Assembly: GCA_964030475.1 (NCBI GenBank)
Contig: CAXIPT010000002.1
Coordinates: 1,908,338 to 1,972,337, forward strand
From: Tethya wilhelma
Lineage: Eukaryota > Porifera > Demospongiae > Tethyida > Tethyidae
Reading direction: 5' to 3'
Length of the DNA stretch: 64,000 nt
A program made the position numbers and the translations under genes. The notes beneath the pieces are model-generated. The model searched no databases. It worked only from the letters and a program-made list of their open reading frames with translations, and was not told the DNA's origin. Shown piece by piece: positions 34,430-46,872 of this stretch. Numbering within the stretch: position 1 is the first letter of the stretch; each line of letters starts with the position of its first letter.

Positions 34430-35800
34430 CTTTGGAACGAGTTTTCTGCTCACATTCAGAAGCTGATTCTAAACTTGGTTTCTTTGCTCTTTACATCGGT
34501 TATTCGTCTCTCTAGCTGATACAAGATAAAAAGTGCTTTCTCCATATGCCAGCCATTCATTTCTATACTGATTAATAATTCATTAGCTACTTTGGAAATC
34601 AAGTTGATGAGCCTTTTTCAAATGAAAAAGTGTGCATTATTTGGAATCTGAAATTTGCTGCTGCCTGTTTTACCTGAAGATTTCTGGTTATGCTCAGTGA
34701 AGTCTATATAATCTTTCAGTCTTTAATATTTAGGAGGTGAATAGAATACTTTGTGTCATTATAAGAAGACAAACCAAGCCAAATAAATTTTGTTAGATAC
34801 AGCTCCAGCCTTCTGAGATGCTTCACTTTGACTTTTTATAATACTAGGAAAATGCATGACATTTACAGGGGCAAGCCTCACAACTTTATTTTGGGCCTAG
34901 CATGTATAAATTTATATTATAGTGTGATTTTGGGTATGGTTTGCTTACATTTGCTGTTAGCCTATTCAACTATCATCATCAATTTCACAAGACCCTTTAT
35001 TAATAAATATTCAAATGTGCAAGGAAATTATTATAGTGGATGATTGTGGTTATGTGATGTACTACATGGTATTTGATCAGCTAGGATGCAATTGACGTAG
35101 CAATTTGTAACGATGAATATAGGCTAACAGCAAATAAGATGGGTGATTATGATTATGTGATTTACATGATATGAGATCAGGAAGCAGTTAAGGTAGCAAT
35201 GATTGAATAATGAAGTGATGATGTATAATAAGATAATTGATTTTTGGATGAAGTTACCAAGAAAACCTCAGGAGTGCAGATTTGCACCCAGCACTGAGCT
35301 GCTTTGCATATGTAGTAGTTTACACTACCAACCTCTACTGCACATACCACTGTTGTCAGGGAAACATGGTGCATTACTACTGGAATGTTATTTTAGCCCA
35401 TGACTGTTTTAAGTTTATCACATGTACCAGAAATATCTAATTCAACGCTAAATGTTGCTTTAAAAGACCCAATATTCATATTTTTTTTTACATCATAACA
35501 CTGCTTAAGCGGCCCTTAAGAACGGGAAGTACTTCAACATTGGGAGCAGGAAATCACTGAACGCAGTCACCTCTTTCTCCTGCCAGCAGTACTTCTTATG
35601 GAGGGGATCAAACAAGCCCTAGAAATTAGAGTTAAATTCTATCACACTAGATCCTGCCATCGTGGAGTGCCTTAAGGTAATGGGTGTGCTGCTTTTGTGT
35701 TGATAAGCTTTTGGGAGTAACTTGCAGAGAGGACTAGGAATTTGGGGACCGGCGCCGAGGAGCTCAATGTATATTACTGTTGAATTTTACTTACTATGTA
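34430..35800. other. No supported gene
   Basis: A diverged tandem repeat at about 35040-35210 (GATTATGTGAT, ATCAG, GTAGCAAT words). Otherwise AT-rich unique sequence. Confidence 0.4.
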
Positions 35801-35805
35801 TTCAA

Positions 35806-36939
35806 CTAAGTGTTGAAACAGGATAGAGTTATAAGGTAAACTAGTGATGAAATCATGATGCAATTACAGTTGTTAGTCCTTGAGAATGTTTTGATTGTTG
35901 TGCCAAAGTATTTGAATGTAATTTCAGCTGGTTGAGCATCGATGATTTCTATTTTGATGTCATCAGTCATCATAGTTTCAATCTGTTCAATACTTAGGTC
36001 AGTTAGTTTCTTGATGGTAGTTGTGTACATTGGAGAAGAAGTGGACTGGATATGCTTGGAGTTGATGGAGCAATTATGATTCTAGCAGAAATGGCTACTG
36101 GGCATTTGATGTCAGCTCGGCAGTTTGCACATGTAGAATCACCAGTGCCGAAGTTTTTGTTGCATTGGTGATTCTTCAGGATATTGTTGCATGCTATGAT
36201 GACTCTAGTAACCCTCGTGTTTTTATGAGCAATTGGATCATCGTCCACAATATCACCAATGTCTTCGTCAATTATTGTAGAAGCACTCCTTCCCATGCTA
36301 AGATACTTCCTGTTGTCCTGTGCATGGTAGAAAGATATCAACAAACTCAAACTACAACAGAGCTACAAGTTGACCAATGTTACAGTATGTTCGTACAGTG
36401 TGGTCTACTATTATCACATCTTGTTTGTTAAACTCTTGACTATTTCTACAGTTTGTGACTGCATGGTTGGTGTCACCCACTGTAAGTGGTGAATTACTTG
36501 CAGCTGGTACACTGTTTCTGACCAAATCGTGTATATACTTTGCAGTTGGTGGTGACTTCGTAGAGTTTGGCAACTTTCACATCGACTGTTACCCTTGCTT
36601 GTTTTTTATTCTGGGCAAGTTGTTCAGCGTGATTTGCCATTGGATTTTCAGATGTTTTGTTAGTCAGGTTGAATTGGCAATTTTTGTCTTTTTGTTCCTG
36701 AATATATTCATCTCGTCTTCGTCCTGTCGGCTTCGTTTGATGGTGCAGTTACAGATGGCTACGGGTGTTTTTGCTTGGCAGTGTTTTGTTAGTTGTGGAT
36801 GAATTTTAACAGCAAATGAGATATAGCCTTTCTTGCAGTTTTGCCGTTTACCACAATACATTCGTAATACAAGTTCCCGCCTTGACTGTGAAACCGATTT
36901 AAATAAGCCGTGCACATCTGCTGACTGAGTGTTTCTCAA
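35806..36939 (-). pseudogene. RPA70-like single-strand DNA-binding protein remnant
   Basis: Successive minus-strand blocks in three frames resemble the OB folds of a replication-protein-A-like factor. VHGLFKSVSQSRRELVLRMY and AKTPVAICNCTIKRSR (36.9-36.7 kb) fit a first OB fold. FNKQDVIIVDHTVRTYCNIG (36.4 kb) followed by QDNRKYLSMG and IDEDIGDIVDDD (36.3 kb) fit a second. ACNN..., HQCNKNFGTGDSTCANC (36.2 kb) is a four-Cys zinc site within a third, followed by IKIEIIDAQPAEITFKYFGT. Frame changes at about 36.6, 36.35 and 36.03 kb. RPA-like genes are carried by many Helitrons, and Helitron N-terminal sequence lies on the same strand at 38.3 kb, so an element-borne origin is likely. Confidence 0.5.
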
Positions 36940-37445
36940 TTTTTAATCAACTTTGTTGACATTCGTAGGAACTTTCGCTGCAGAGGTCTTATCAACAGTA
37001 GTAGTGTCGATTCTAAGTGTGCCCTCAGTTGCTGAGTTTAAGGCCATAAGAAAATTTGAAGGTAGACACTGTGTAGTTGAACTGCAGAAGATGAATACTT
37101 GTTTGTGTTGAGATATTTTTGCTGAGATGATATAGCTATGGAGATAGTAGCCTCGTCATCAGGTATGCAGCACATGCAGAAGGATGTTTCTGCCACGTCT
37201 TAATCAGCTCTGTGTTACTGTGTGCTCAAGGCCTTTTGTGTATTACAGTTTCTCAGTGATGATTAGTAAATTTTGGTTTGGACACAATAGTCTTGTCTGT
37301 TTTGTGGCTGTCTTTTCTAAAATTAATATAAAAAAATTGAGTGACTCGATCAATACGCGTGAATGCAAGTGGTTAACCGCGATATAGATAAGGTTCAATG
37401 GACAGTTATTACAGTAAAAGACAACAGCAATAACAAAAACAAGAA

Positions 37446-38310
37446 TTATAATGGTAAAATAGATAAGTATATAGTACATTCTTCAGCTTCTGAGTACATT
37501 GAAGGCTTAGGTGATGGTGAGGAAAGGTTGATGGTGTCAATTTCAGAGGCACTGTCTGCTGCCTCATCACATAGCATGTAGTCATATTCAGAATAAATAG
37601 ATGGAGTTGGTGATGGTGACGAAAGGTTCATCATTTCAGAGTCATTGAGTGATGGTTTCATCAAAGAACATGTAGAATACATAGATAGTTATGGTGAAGC
37701 ATCTAACAAAGTTAGGTTGTTTTCAGTTATAACTAAATAATTGGTCAGTGAGGTTTGCTGAGAATGAGATTCAAGAGTTGATGATGTTGGATTGTGGTAT
37801 GGAGCATGTGGGCATAGTGTATCACTGATATTCTGGAGTCTGTCATCCTCTACCTTTCTTTCCTGTAGCCTGAGGCTGTTGGCTAATGACTTGAGGCTGT
37901 AGTATGAAAAAGGTTGACAAAACGTTATATCTCTAAGGCATCTGACATGTGAACACATAGGTGCCAATCTCCAGCTAGAAAATTCCAGGACATTAAAACC
38001 GTGCACATGAAAATTTTAGCCTCCTTTTTTGCTGTGTCTGTATCCGTTTGAGGTGCATCTGATGTGTCAGTACTTAGAGGAAGTGTCATGATACGTGCAT
38101 GTTCAAGATGAGTATTGTGTAGAAGATTATTGATTCTTGTGATGTTAGGATAGTAAACATAGGGGTGTGCAGCCACTCTAGAGCTAGTTGAACATTATGA
38201 CGACGGACTCTAAAGTCATGGTGTGTTTCTTCTGTACCTTCTCTTTTAACTGTAATCATCTCAACTTCACTTGGCAATCTTGGTAGTGTGCTGGCAACAT
38301 CAGCTACTCA
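37446..38310 (-). pseudogene. Helitron N-terminal fragment, minus strand
   Basis: From 38310 the strand reads STLPRLPSEVEMITVKRE and HHDFRVRRHNVQLALEWL, the same block as in the fragment at 51-574 (LPSEVDILVVRKE, FHVCRRRIEQAL). It shifts frame near 38170 and continues as VYYPNITRINNLLHNTHLEH, then Ser/Thr/Pro-rich sequence with a duplicated SSPSPxPSxYSE motif (37450-37640). No Rep or helicase domain. Confidence 0.5.
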
Positions 38311-38713
38311 TACTCTGCAGCTAATTAATTACGTGGGCCCCTATATCCATATTGACCATGTGGCAGACGATATATTAATTGCTGGCATTCATTGCATGTA
38401 GCGATTTAGTTATGTATATGAATGTATATGCAGGGATCATCTGAAACTGTTGAGCACAAAAATTTATCAGCACATAAGTGCTGTTAAATTCCACAAGTGG
38501 GAGTATTGCCTTGAAAGTTTTCCGAGTGTTCGACCTATAGCCTGAATGGCCGACATTGAGTCCACTGTGTAATCGCCAAAACTCTACTCAAGTGACAGTT
38601 AACAACATGGACCCAGGACCAGTCCCTATTCAACTTCAAGTTAGTTAATTCACAATCATTAATGGATTACCCATCATGGCTAAGTCTTGAAAATGTGTCT
38701 AATTGCAGGGTCT

Positions 38714-38760
38714 ATAACTCAGGTAGAGGAAATGCTAATAGCTGCTATTATGCCTATGGT
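38714..38760 (+). pseudogene. Short Helitron fragment, plus strand
   Basis: ITQVEEMLIAAIMPMV matches the first block of the 51-574 fragment (LTQVEEILVSAVMPIM). It follows an intron-like TCTAATTGCAG and ends in unrelated sequence. Orientation is opposite to the neighbouring fragment at 37446-38310. Confidence 0.55.
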
Positions 38761-38769
38761 AGAAGAACC

Positions 38770-40780
38770 TTGAAACGATAACAGATACTAACTTTCCGAC
38801 TCAAATTGACAAATTTTTGGGTAACATTCAAAGTTTTCTGGCAACAAAGAAACATTTTTCGGGCACAGCTACTAGCTGCACGCTCTTTCTCTCACTGGTT
38901 TTTCAACAAATGAATCCAAATTCACGTCACGTTACTATAGAGCAATCGCTTGTTCCTAGGGAAGTGACATATTGCGGGCTTGTTTTCTTGTTTCTTAAGT
39001 GGCACATGAAAAGAATCAGCTGTTACTATCAACACAATTCCTGTGCATATGGCATATATTGGCACACCGGCACCTTTGATGCTACTGTTTTACCGTGCCA
39101 TATTGTGTCAGTTTCTGGCTAAAGATCAAGGAGAGAGCACAGTCGAAGGCAAAGGTATCTGTCAAAGACTTGCCTCAGGATGATTGCGGTGCAATGCTGT
39201 CTCTCAAGCTGCCAGCAGAGTTTGTTGAATGTAGTTCTATCATGAAACATCATGAAAGTGTGATGATTTGGAAGTGGCAGAAGCAATTAAGGAATGTATG
39301 AAGGATCAGTACTAGTGGTCCACTTATCTGTATAGGCAGTTAAGGTGAAGAAAAACAACAGTATTTTATCTGCTGTTATTGAGAATTCCTCTTTCATTAT
39401 TTCTCACTTATCCTATGATAATCTGTATTTCTATGCTACAGCTTGTTAAACTTGTTGACACTGGTGATATTAGAGTTTCAAGTTCGAGAAGTAGGCATTT
39501 TTTGTTGTTGTCACTGTTTAATTTTGTTTTGTTTGTGTTTGTTAAATACTTAAACTTAATTTTGTAGTATTAGTCTGTTGTGCCTCTTGTTGGCATGTTT
39601 CATTACAATTACAATTGGCACAGCGGCTCCTTTGATGTTAGGTGGCTTCATGCAACAAACAGTTTTAAGTAGATACTTAGTTCATNGCTGGTGATGCTTC
39701 CATACTGCTGTGAAACTCTGGGACTAGCTCAAGTTCTGTTCTGAAAGGAAGGTAATCCAATAGAGTACTGCAAAATATCATGTACCATGATGAGTGAACT
39801 GATTTGCTAATATAGTGTATGGTCTATAACTCCATGTGTCTTTACTGTTACCATGAAATGTGCTTCTGCATGCATCTACTCTGTGTGTGTGCTAAGTATG
39901 AATGTTTGAAGTGAGATTTTTTGTTTAGAAAACATTATGGAATACACTTGTGTACAACAAAAACGACAAAAATTACCAGGCTATAGCTGTTTAGGATAGT
40001 ACGTACTCTTGACTTGTGCATGTTTGTCTCACTTCTTGTATCATTCTTCTTCTTTCAGTATGGCATCTGTACACCTTGAAGTAGCAGAGCACTTTTCATA
40101 TGGAGCAGAGATTTTACAGATACGATCAATCTTATAAGCAAAATAAAATACTGTTTGTTTTTTTGTTGATCACAAGTCTGTTTTTTTGTTTTTTTTTCCT
40201 TTTCTTTTTTTTTTACAGATTTTATAGTAGGAGTGACAACATCGTACTTGTTACTTTGTGGTACACCACAATCTATATTGGCAGAAATTCACCCTTGCTT
40301 GGAGTCTTTTGGACCGTACTTTGTCTCCTCAACAGCACAGTTCCTCGTCATTGAGTTTCAAGTTGGATTTAGCATCCATCTGTTCTGTCTTAGGAAACCA
40401 GCTCATATACTATACCATCCAGCTCTGTTGCTGTATCCGAGTCGTCTTGATGGTCCACCTGAAAGCCAGCCAGTTCATAGACACTATATTTTCTTAGCAT
40501 TGACAGATATAATATTTACACTAGCTCTATACTTCTGGAATACAAACCATTCAATTTTGATACTTACACAATTATACTGGTTATTGATGTGTATAGTTAA
40601 ACTTTTTCTGTTAGCATCTTGAATATTTGCCACCTGGTGTCAGCCTCTTTTGAAGACCTCTTTCCCTTTGATGAGGGCTTGTTGTGTTGTAAAAAAGCCT
40701 ACAAAAAAGTAGCCAGCTGTCTAGTCAGATCCCGCGCAGTCTTATAAACTAATTATGCTATCGATCACCATGGACCAACA
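38770..40780. other. No firmly supported gene
   Basis: Two coding-like stretches are noted without identity: 39121-39301 plus (SVKDLPQDDCGAMLSLKLPA, CSSIMKHHESVMIWKWQ) and 40206-40390 plus after TTTTTTACAG (VGVTTSYLLLCGTPQSILAE). Neither joins a recognisable gene. An N lies at 39686. Confidence 0.3.
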
Positions 40781-40789
40781 GAGCCATGT

Positions 40790-41105
40790 TCATACATTTC
40801 GTTTGGTCATGTGAACAACTATCTGTGAATAATTAGCATTTCATGAATAATTAATTAGGCAGTAATATTCCCCTGTTGCTATGGCAACCAAATGTTGTCA
40901 GCAACGTTAACATTGCCTTATCTCATACTACCATTCCACTTCGGCAGAATTTTAAAAACACATTTCCATGGCGAGGAACAAAATGCTTTCCATTTAATGC
41001 ACACCTACTACAGTTGGTTTGTATCTTGCCATGGAAATGTGTTTTCAGGATTCTGCCAAAATGGGATGGTAATATGACATAGGCAATGTTGCTGACAAAG
41101 TTTGG
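40790..41105. mobile_element. MITE cut by the LTR element
   Basis: Family words ATGAATAATTAATTAGGC and GTTGCTATGGCAACCAAAT are followed by a long stem (GTCAGCAACG...ACACATTTCCATGG and its inverse up to GTTGCTGACAAAGTTTGG). The inverse of the left GGTTGCCATAGCAAC is missing because the LTR begins at that point. Confidence 0.55.
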
Positions 41106-41332
41106 TTGTGTGTAAAGTTGTGCATTGTTATACTATTGAATTTGTTAATTGCATTCCGTAGTACAGGAAGTATTGTTATGTTGTGTTTAGGAGTATAAGA
41201 TACTGTGTACTAGAGTTATATTTTAGAGTTGTACTGAGTCCTCATGATTCTGAGTCTGACGTTATAATTTCACTGTGAATAACACGGCCTTGCGGGCACC
41301 ACAACTTACGGTCTAAGACCCTGACTGTTACA
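41106..41332 (+). repeat. 5' long terminal repeat
   Basis: The last 83 bases (CTGAGTCTGACGTTATAATT ... CCTGACTGTTACA) recur exactly at 44389-44471. The end in ...TTACA followed by a primer-site-like TTTTGGCGACC fixes the 3' border. The start at TTGTGTGT/TGTGTGT is inferred from the break in the MITE. Confidence 0.75.
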
Positions 41333-41335
41333 TTT

Positions 41336-41355
41336 TGGCGACCCTGCCAGGATCC
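41336..41355 (+). promoter_or_regulatory. Retroelement primer-binding site
   Basis: TGGCGACCCTGCCAGGATCC starts three bases after the LTR and begins with TGG, complementary to a tRNA CCA end. The tRNA species is not assigned. Confidence 0.6.
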
Positions 41356-41435
41356 GTCGATCGATGCAAGTGTCGTGAAGACTCTGAGGACTGCTCTAAC
41401 TCTCACCATTCTGGCTCAGTGGTGGCTGCACCTAC

Positions 41436-44417
41436 ATGTCTAAGAGGGAGCTGCGGGCTCTGTTGGGAAACAAAAGCTACGGTCAATTGGCAACCAATTC
41501 CCCAACAAGCAGAGGACAAGGGCGCCCTCGTAGGACTCCCTGTGTGCTGACTAGCCGACGCACACCAACTCATAACGATATGAAGAAACCCGATGATGGT
41601 TCTGAGGGGGAAGTGCAGCCAGGCATGCAGCAGGAAACTGAATTGCTGCAGCAGAAGCTAACTGAGTTGCAGGAGCGATTGTCAGCTTCTGAAGTGGAAA
41701 GGACAAAGCTGAATGAGCAGCTGTCCCAGGCTCACCGGGAGGTGACGGAAGCCAAAACTTCAGGCCAAAGAGAAATTGAGGCACTCACAATTGAACTCGA
41801 GAAGGTTAAGTCCCAAAATGAATTGGAGACTTACAGGAAGCTGGAAGCGCTTAGGCAAGAACACACTCTCCATCTAAATTTTGAGAGGAACCAAGGGTTG
41901 AAAGAGCAAGAAAGAGCCGACCGATTAATCAAGGAGATGCAGTCAAGATTTGAGCTTGAAAGAATGCAGTTTGAGGCCAAAATAGCTAGCCTCACCGAGC
42001 AAAAGAAAGAAACGAGCAAACCGGTTTGTATGTCAAGCAGTTTGGAGCACCTCCCAATGGGGTCAGGGCACAATTGAAACCCATGTGCCAGCTCCTTTCA
42101 ACCCAGACAGCCCTCAAAGTTTGGGGCTGATGAATGTGAATTTCAGCATCTACAACAACAACACGTAAGACACAGAGAGGCTTCGCAAACCTATTCAGAT
42201 AGCCCAGTCATGAATGAAGGTGAAACCCTTCACGAGCAGCAAGGTGGTGCTCATGAATATGCCAATCCTCAGACAATGGCCACAGCACAAGGACCCACCC
42301 AACTAGGTGGACCTCTACAACTGCAAAGAACAAACAGTCAAACATGCACAAATGTATTAACGAATCAACAAGCTGAAGGTCACTCCCTGAATCAAAGGGC
42401 TTTGAGTTATGGTCTAGACAACATTCCTCAAGTGCACAATGTTGACCTCCCAGGTCAAATTGCCCAACAAAGCGTTCAAAATATTGATCCAAGAATGTCG
42501 TCAATGGGTAATCCGAGGGAACAAAGAGTCCCTATGTGCAGGTCACCTCCTCCACTTGAGCAAGGAAGTGTATATGCATCTGGAGTAGACCCCACGGCTA
42601 ACACTTCTGGCCAATCTGGCCATGGTTTGGTAGAGTCAATGACCAAACTCTTACAAGCACAAACTCAAATGTTTGCTGCACAGGCACAAGCTGCAGCCAT
42701 ACAAACACTACCTCCACTACGCCCATTCAATGGAGAGGAACTTGATTCAGAGGATGGTAACTTTGAGCAGTGGCTCAAGTCCTTTGAAGAGCGAACCTAC
42801 CTCGCTAAGTGGACGGAAGAACAAAAGCTCTGTCAGCTAAAGTTGCACTTAGAGAAGACAGCACAACAGATCTTCCAAATGTTGCCAGTCACGCAACAGT
42901 CTACTTATGCTGCAGCCATTGAAGCACTCAAAAGGAGGTTCCGTCCAGTTGACATAGAAGAACTAAGGGGGATGGAATTTCATCAGCTAATGCAGGACCA
43001 GCAAACAGTGGAACAACTTGGTATTCAACTCCAACGTCTTGGTCAAAAGGCATTCCCCAATGCTAGTAATCGAGAATTTGATCGGTTGTTGAAAGGTCGC
43101 TTCTTTCAGGCTCTACATGCCAAATGGCAAAGAAAACTCGGAGCACCTAAGACCACTGAAACATTCGGTGAGCTGTACGATAGAGCCCGAACCCTAGAAA
43201 GGCAAGAGAAACAAATCTCTGCAAGTGCTGCAGGCAGAGGGGATGCCAAATCCTCTTCTGAGAGAGCCAGAACCAATACAAAGAACGTTGACAACAAACA
43301 AGCCCAGCCAGTGACACCCAAGTCCAAAGCAAACTCACAGAGCAAACCTGTACAGGCAGGGAATGAGCAAACCCAACGAAAGAAAGGCTGTTGGATCTGT
43401 GGGAGTTTCTCCCATCTAGCCAGAAATTGCAGAGAAGTCAAACTCGAAGCATCAGGGAAATCTTCTGGCCAAACTCAGTCAGCTAGAAATGCGCAACTGA
43501 CAGCTAAAGTTCAACCGGTTAACCCTCCCAATCTTGAAGACCTAACTGAAGAGCAGCTGGAGACTCTCTTGAAACATCGGCGGTTAAGTAAGGAACAAGA
43601 TCTCTTGGAGCAAACAAAGAATTCAGAGAGCAATGTTGACACTATAGTGGCTCAACGGGAGATTGCAGGAGTAGTGGGACCTACTCTATATGTCGATCTT
43701 CACATTGAAGGTGTTGTCACAACTAAAGCTATGGTAGACACTGGTGCCCAGTCAACCATCATTTCTCGACAACTTCTTCATGAGATTTCACGGAAGATGC
43801 ACGCACAACAACAATCTGTTCCTGAGCTTATAGCTCCCAGTGTAAGACTATTCGGAAAGGAATGTAATGGAGTAAAACCCGAGGTGGATATCACTGCCGA
43901 AACAAAACTAAGTCTTGAAGTAGACTCTAAATGTGCCATGGTACCCGTGTTGGTACAACCTAATAGTGAGCAGCCATGCCTGCTAGGAACTATTGCTGCA
44001 ACAGTGTTAGGACTGAAGTTCCTACGACCCACAGGAGAACCGCTAGTAATGGAACCAGCAGTGCAAGCAGGGGTGGATGCTGACCAAGGGCCAGCTCAAG
44101 CCAATGTCACCTTGGTACAGACAAGTACCATACCTGGTCGAAAGGGAAGGTTCTTAGAGGCCATAGTAGACCTGGACTTTGGTGATGGAGTAGATCTACT
44201 GTTTGAGCCCGAAGGAAATGTATTGAAAGAGAAAGGAATTAGTCCACAAGAATGTTTGTTGACCACAAATTCCAAGGGCACCTTGTTGATCCCACTTCAA
44301 AATTTCCGAAGTGAAAATGCGAATGTCGCTGGAGGCACAAAACTTGGAACTGCGAGCATTGTGGACAATACACCTGTCAACAAGTCTNCTGAGTCTGACG
44401 TTATAATTTCACTGTGA
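41436..44417 (+). pseudogene. Ty3-like Gag-protease, one in-frame stop, no polymerase
   Basis: Structural and protease part of an LTR retrotransposon. The N-terminus (41436-42077) is a long coiled coil; an in-frame TGA (42075-42077) interrupts it, and the same frame is otherwise open to 44417 with no other stop. Next come a Gln-rich linker, the gag core (42700-43190: LRPFNGEELDSEDGNFEQWL... WQRKLGAPKTTETFGELYDR), a CCHC knuckle CWICGSFSHLARNC (43388) and a retropepsin-like block AMVDTGAQSTIISRQLL (43730). At N 44388 the frame runs straight into LTR sequence. Reverse transcriptase, RNase H and integrase are absent, either deleted or lost in the assembly gap. Confidence 0.9.
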
Positions 44418-44471
44418 ATAACACGGCCTTGCGGGCACCACAACTTACGGTCTAAGACCCTGACTGTTACA
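44389..44471 (+). repeat. Partial second LTR
   Basis: Identical to the last 83 bases of the LTR at 41106-41332. Starts right after the N at 44388. Confidence 0.9.
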
Positions 44472-44479
44472 TTTGGAAC

Positions 44480-45098
44480 AATCTCTTGACATCACATTGT
44501 GCCATCAGAACTTGCTGAGTCGTACCTGAGTCCAGCTGAAGTGGACCCTCCAATGTTTTTCTATGAAGCAAATGATGATCCCTGGAGTCTGTATTGGTCG
44601 TGGCAATGGTAGTTTCAGTTGTTCTCCAGTAAAGGTCAGCAGGTCAAGTGTCTAGATTGGTGAATGCCATCCACTCTTAGGTGACTGTGTCATCACTAAT
44701 GACCTTGACAGTGATGATTGCATCAGTCTCCACTATCAGCAAAGAGATGGTGTACCTGGATTTGTTATTGAATCCCACGATGATGTTCTGGGCTCCGGTT
44801 GCTCACATGACTTGGCTAGATAGCAAATCTAAATCAGAGTCTGGAACTTGATTCTGATCTCTCTAGCAAAGGGGGAAAGGGGGAACAACACACACACTAA
44901 CAGCAATCGTCACTGACAAAAATTAAGCAAATAAAAAATGCGCCTATGGTGGCGTGAAAATAAATAATAATAATATCTCAGGAACTACAAACTTTTGTTG
45001 AATTCTTTGTGTAATTTTTTTAGATAACCTCGATTATTTTACCTTGGTATGCCGCTTTTGAAGACTAATTCTGTTAGTGTTCTTGAGATATAGAGTGA

Positions 45099-45130
<32 letters not shown>

Positions 45131-46870
45131 ACAGACAAAACGACTACCGCAACCCTAGGTGCGCATGCGCACCAAGGGTTGATAATAATTCACACTCTTT
45201 ATTTTGAATGAGCACATACCATGCACATTCCACACAATCCGGCAATAATAATTCGAGAGTAAGGCCAAGACCTGTACTACCTTAAGTTTTTGATAACAAA
45301 ATATTGATCTCCTTTACCAATAAACTTGCATTGACTATATGCAGGTATTCATGTTACAGGTCTCCATGCAGATACTGACTGACTGAACTAATTTAACCTG
45401 TTTGGTTATTAGTGTTAGTATGGGTATAGTGCCTAAGTTGTGTAACTGTACTGGTGGCCAGGGAATTAAGGTGCTAGATGGTAATTACTCACAACCACTA
45501 AGGGGTGAAAAATGGCAACACCTTAAGGTTACAGGCAACAGCACAATTTGGCAGATGAAATTAACTGTCTCAGTCTTCCATGTCTAGAATGTACTGATTA
45601 TATAGCATATTTATGATTCAATGCTGGGCTAGTGAAAATTCTAACTGTAAAGTTCAAAGTAAAGGGCTACACGAAAAGTTTTCTTGAAAATGAGCAACTG
45701 AAAAGTCATAGCTGCTCATCGTTGTCTCCTAGCATGCAGCTGCCTGGGATGTTTTTCTTGATGCTTTTAGCTTGAAATGCTCACTGTGGTTTAATGTAGA
45801 AAAAAAAGTCTCGATGTCTGACCCTCAAGAATGAAGGTAAGTTTTTAATGCAGTGCATGTTCTGGATAATTATAGCTGCTTAATTATTTTCCACCAAAAA
45901 CAATTCCAGATAAAATTTATTTAATAAGTGAAAATTCTTGGTGCAGTGTGTACTAGAATAGCTGTAGAGTTCAGTTATTGGTGATGGACAGTAAGAACAA
46001 ACTGTTGATAGTTAAGCTGTTCAAGAGTACCACATGCATTCCAGTTCTGGTGCTAGATAAAGGCAGGATTTTCTACTTCAACATTGTGCATGAATAATTA
46101 TTATTCATATCCACACTGTGACCCCTAACCTTAAGTTTCTCGTGCATGGTTGGCCTTGACATCCTATTACATATGAGGTTAAAAGTTCGAGCACTAAGCA
46201 TTGCACTGCCATGGAACCCACCCACCCATGAAGTGGTATCATGGTTTGTCTTATTAGCAGATTATGAATATAATTATAATCTACTGGGTAACTTGTACAC
46301 AAGTAAATATATAATGTATTTTCAAATGCATGGTTACTATATTATATGCCCTTAACGGTTATACATTGAGCCAGGACTTGACTGCATCCCACTTTATAAA
46401 ACTATAGCTGTTTTACTATATATGCATGGGGAGATTATAGTTTATTTATAGCTATACCTATGCATAGTGCACATTCAATTAATTAGCCATTTCTATATAT
46501 AATTGGTATACAGTTTTATTCTGAGCATCATGGACTCCTCATATCTTATTTCACGGTGGACCTGGAGATAGGGTTAAAATGCCTGAGTACCAGTTTGCTA
46601 GGTTTGTGGTAATGGCTAGTGGATACAATAACAGTAGCTATATACCACAAGTTTAAGTATGGAATACCCATGAACTATGTCTGGTGGACCATTAATACTA
46701 AAATTAATGGGCCAGCGCTCTAAAGGCTTTCTTTACATGCATGCATGCTTGCCCCAATATAAAAGCATGCATTGTACAATAAGATTCGGCATGCATGCAT
46801 ATGCAAATAAGACATATTGTGTGCTGCAGATGTATACATAATGAGCTAATTAATTTTAAGTAATCAAGCT
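44480..46870. other. No supported gene
   Basis: Has a 36-codon open stretch after the LTR (PSELAESYLSPAEVDPPMFF, ending in YWSWQW), possibly a gene fragment; a CA microsatellite at 45099-45124; and a GC palindrome GGTGCGCATGCGCACC near 45158. Confidence 0.4.
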
Positions 46871-46872
46871 AT

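Noticed and set aside
40100..40622. Hydrophobic frames suggesting a membrane protein
   Set aside because: T-rich sequence gives Phe/Leu/Ile in all three frames; no conserved motif or defined exon chain.
42075..42077. Programmed stop readthrough in gag
   Set aside because: The TGA lies inside the gag N-terminus rather than at the gag/pol border, and no pseudoknot was evident; a simple nonsense mutation is more likely.
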